From: Streptomyces toyocaensis
Lineage (GTDB): Bacteria; Actinomycetota; Actinomycetes; Streptomycetales; Streptomycetaceae
NCBI RefSeq assembly: GCF_000725125.1
Contig: NZ_JFCB01000011.1
Location: forward strand, 62,001 to 126,000
Length of the DNA: 64,000 nt
Direction of reading: 5' to 3'
Shown here: piece by piece, positions 63,874 to 64,000 of the stretch
How positions within the stretch are numbered: the stretch's first letter is position 1
How the letters are laid out: every line of letters begins with the position of its first letter
Made by a program: the position numbers and the translations under genes
Notes under the pieces: generated by a model
Databases searched by the model: none
Seen by the model: the letters and a program-made list of their open reading frames with translations, nothing else
What the model was told of the DNA's origin: nothing

Positions 63874-64000
63874 ATGAACGGAACCATCACGCACGACCCG
63901 CCGCCCGCCTCCGGGGGAGGCCGGCAGGGCGCACCGCTGATCGTCACCGAGGACGCCGGGCTCCTGGACGACCTGTTGCGCCTGTGCGCGGCGGCCGGTG
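63874..64000 (+). CDS. ssd: septum-site-determining protein Ssd (CpaE/TadZ-like), 5' end only
   Basis: The ATG at 63874 has AGGGGGA upstream and begins MNGTITHDPPPASGGGRQGA, then PLIVTEDAGLLDDLLRLCAA at the window end. The strand-helix start is the receiver-like N-terminal domain of CpaE/TadZ proteins. The identification as ssd rests mainly on synteny (HAD gene, 6C RNA, then ssd, as in mycobacteria and Streptomyces). The ATPase domain lies outside the window. Such proteins lead tad/Flp pilus-type loci and influence septum placement. Confidence 0.75.
   Translation, partial: MNGTITHDPPPASGGGRQGAPLIVTEDAGLLDDLLRLCAAAG

Overview
The window is chromosomal DNA of a Streptomyces or very close relative. 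It has very high G+C with strong third-position G/C bias, frequent GTG and TTG starts, several leaderless promoters, and actinomycete marker genes (wblA of the WhiB family, the Streptomyces-type Crp, a MarP-like protease, an IMD-type HAD protein, and an Ssd/TadZ-type septum protein). From memory, the gene order follows the S. coelicolor core region running from about SCO3630 down to SCO3557. This is a conserved chromosomal core rather than a genomic island.

Layout. 0-6.4 kb: partial diacylglycerol-kinase-like gene, purA, a GntR regulator beside a class III aminotransferase, and a DJ-1/PfpI plus MarR pair behind a near-perfect palindromic operator. 6.4-12.7 kb: a membrane Ser/Thr kinase with an apparent frameshift, a SLATT-like membrane protein, ybaB-recR-DUF5063, and two small exported or membrane proteins. 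12.7-18.8 kb: aspartokinase and aspartate-semialdehyde dehydrogenase (entry to the lysine/threonine/methionine family), a promoter-hairpin-terminator unit that looks like a small RNA gene, a sigma factor with its membrane anti-sigma-like partner, and SURF1. 18.8-29 kb: S9 peptidase, RCK/TrkA-type NAD-binding channel protein, a two-gene permease operon, and a CPA2 cation/proton antiporter with a convergent KhtT-like subunit. 29-32.5 kb: vapBC next to tRNA-Pro(CGG), a Pr6Pr membrane protein, a metallophosphoesterase and YqeY.

32.5-37.6 kb is the least ordinary part. It holds a three-gene operon: a DUF1906 glycoside-hydrolase-like protein without a signal peptide, a small membrane protein, and an exported M15-peptidase-like protein that has lost its metal ligands. 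A truncated LuxR-type HTH gene and a secreted six-cysteine protein follow. 37.8-50.4 kb: class A penicillin-binding protein, wblA, two ArsA-type ATPases, RidA, two Nudix hydrolases, an MBL hydrolase, crp, nth (with a histone-H1-like tail) and a MarP-like protease. 50.8-62 kb: alpha/beta hydrolase, holin-like membrane protein, nhaA, acsA (with a DasR-like site upstream), a SulP-carbonic anhydrase fusion, a polysaccharide deacetylase-like lipoprotein, a ParA/CooC-type ATPase and a degenerate Fic-like protein.

The right end carries two structured RNAs. One is a 174-nt long-range hairpin with 6S architecture, between the Fic-like and HAD genes. The other is a clear 6C RNA (two hairpins with C-rich loops) between the HAD gene and the start of ssd. 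The strand of the 6S-like RNA could not be decided by reading. No insertion sequence, prophage, CRISPR array or biosynthetic cluster was seen.
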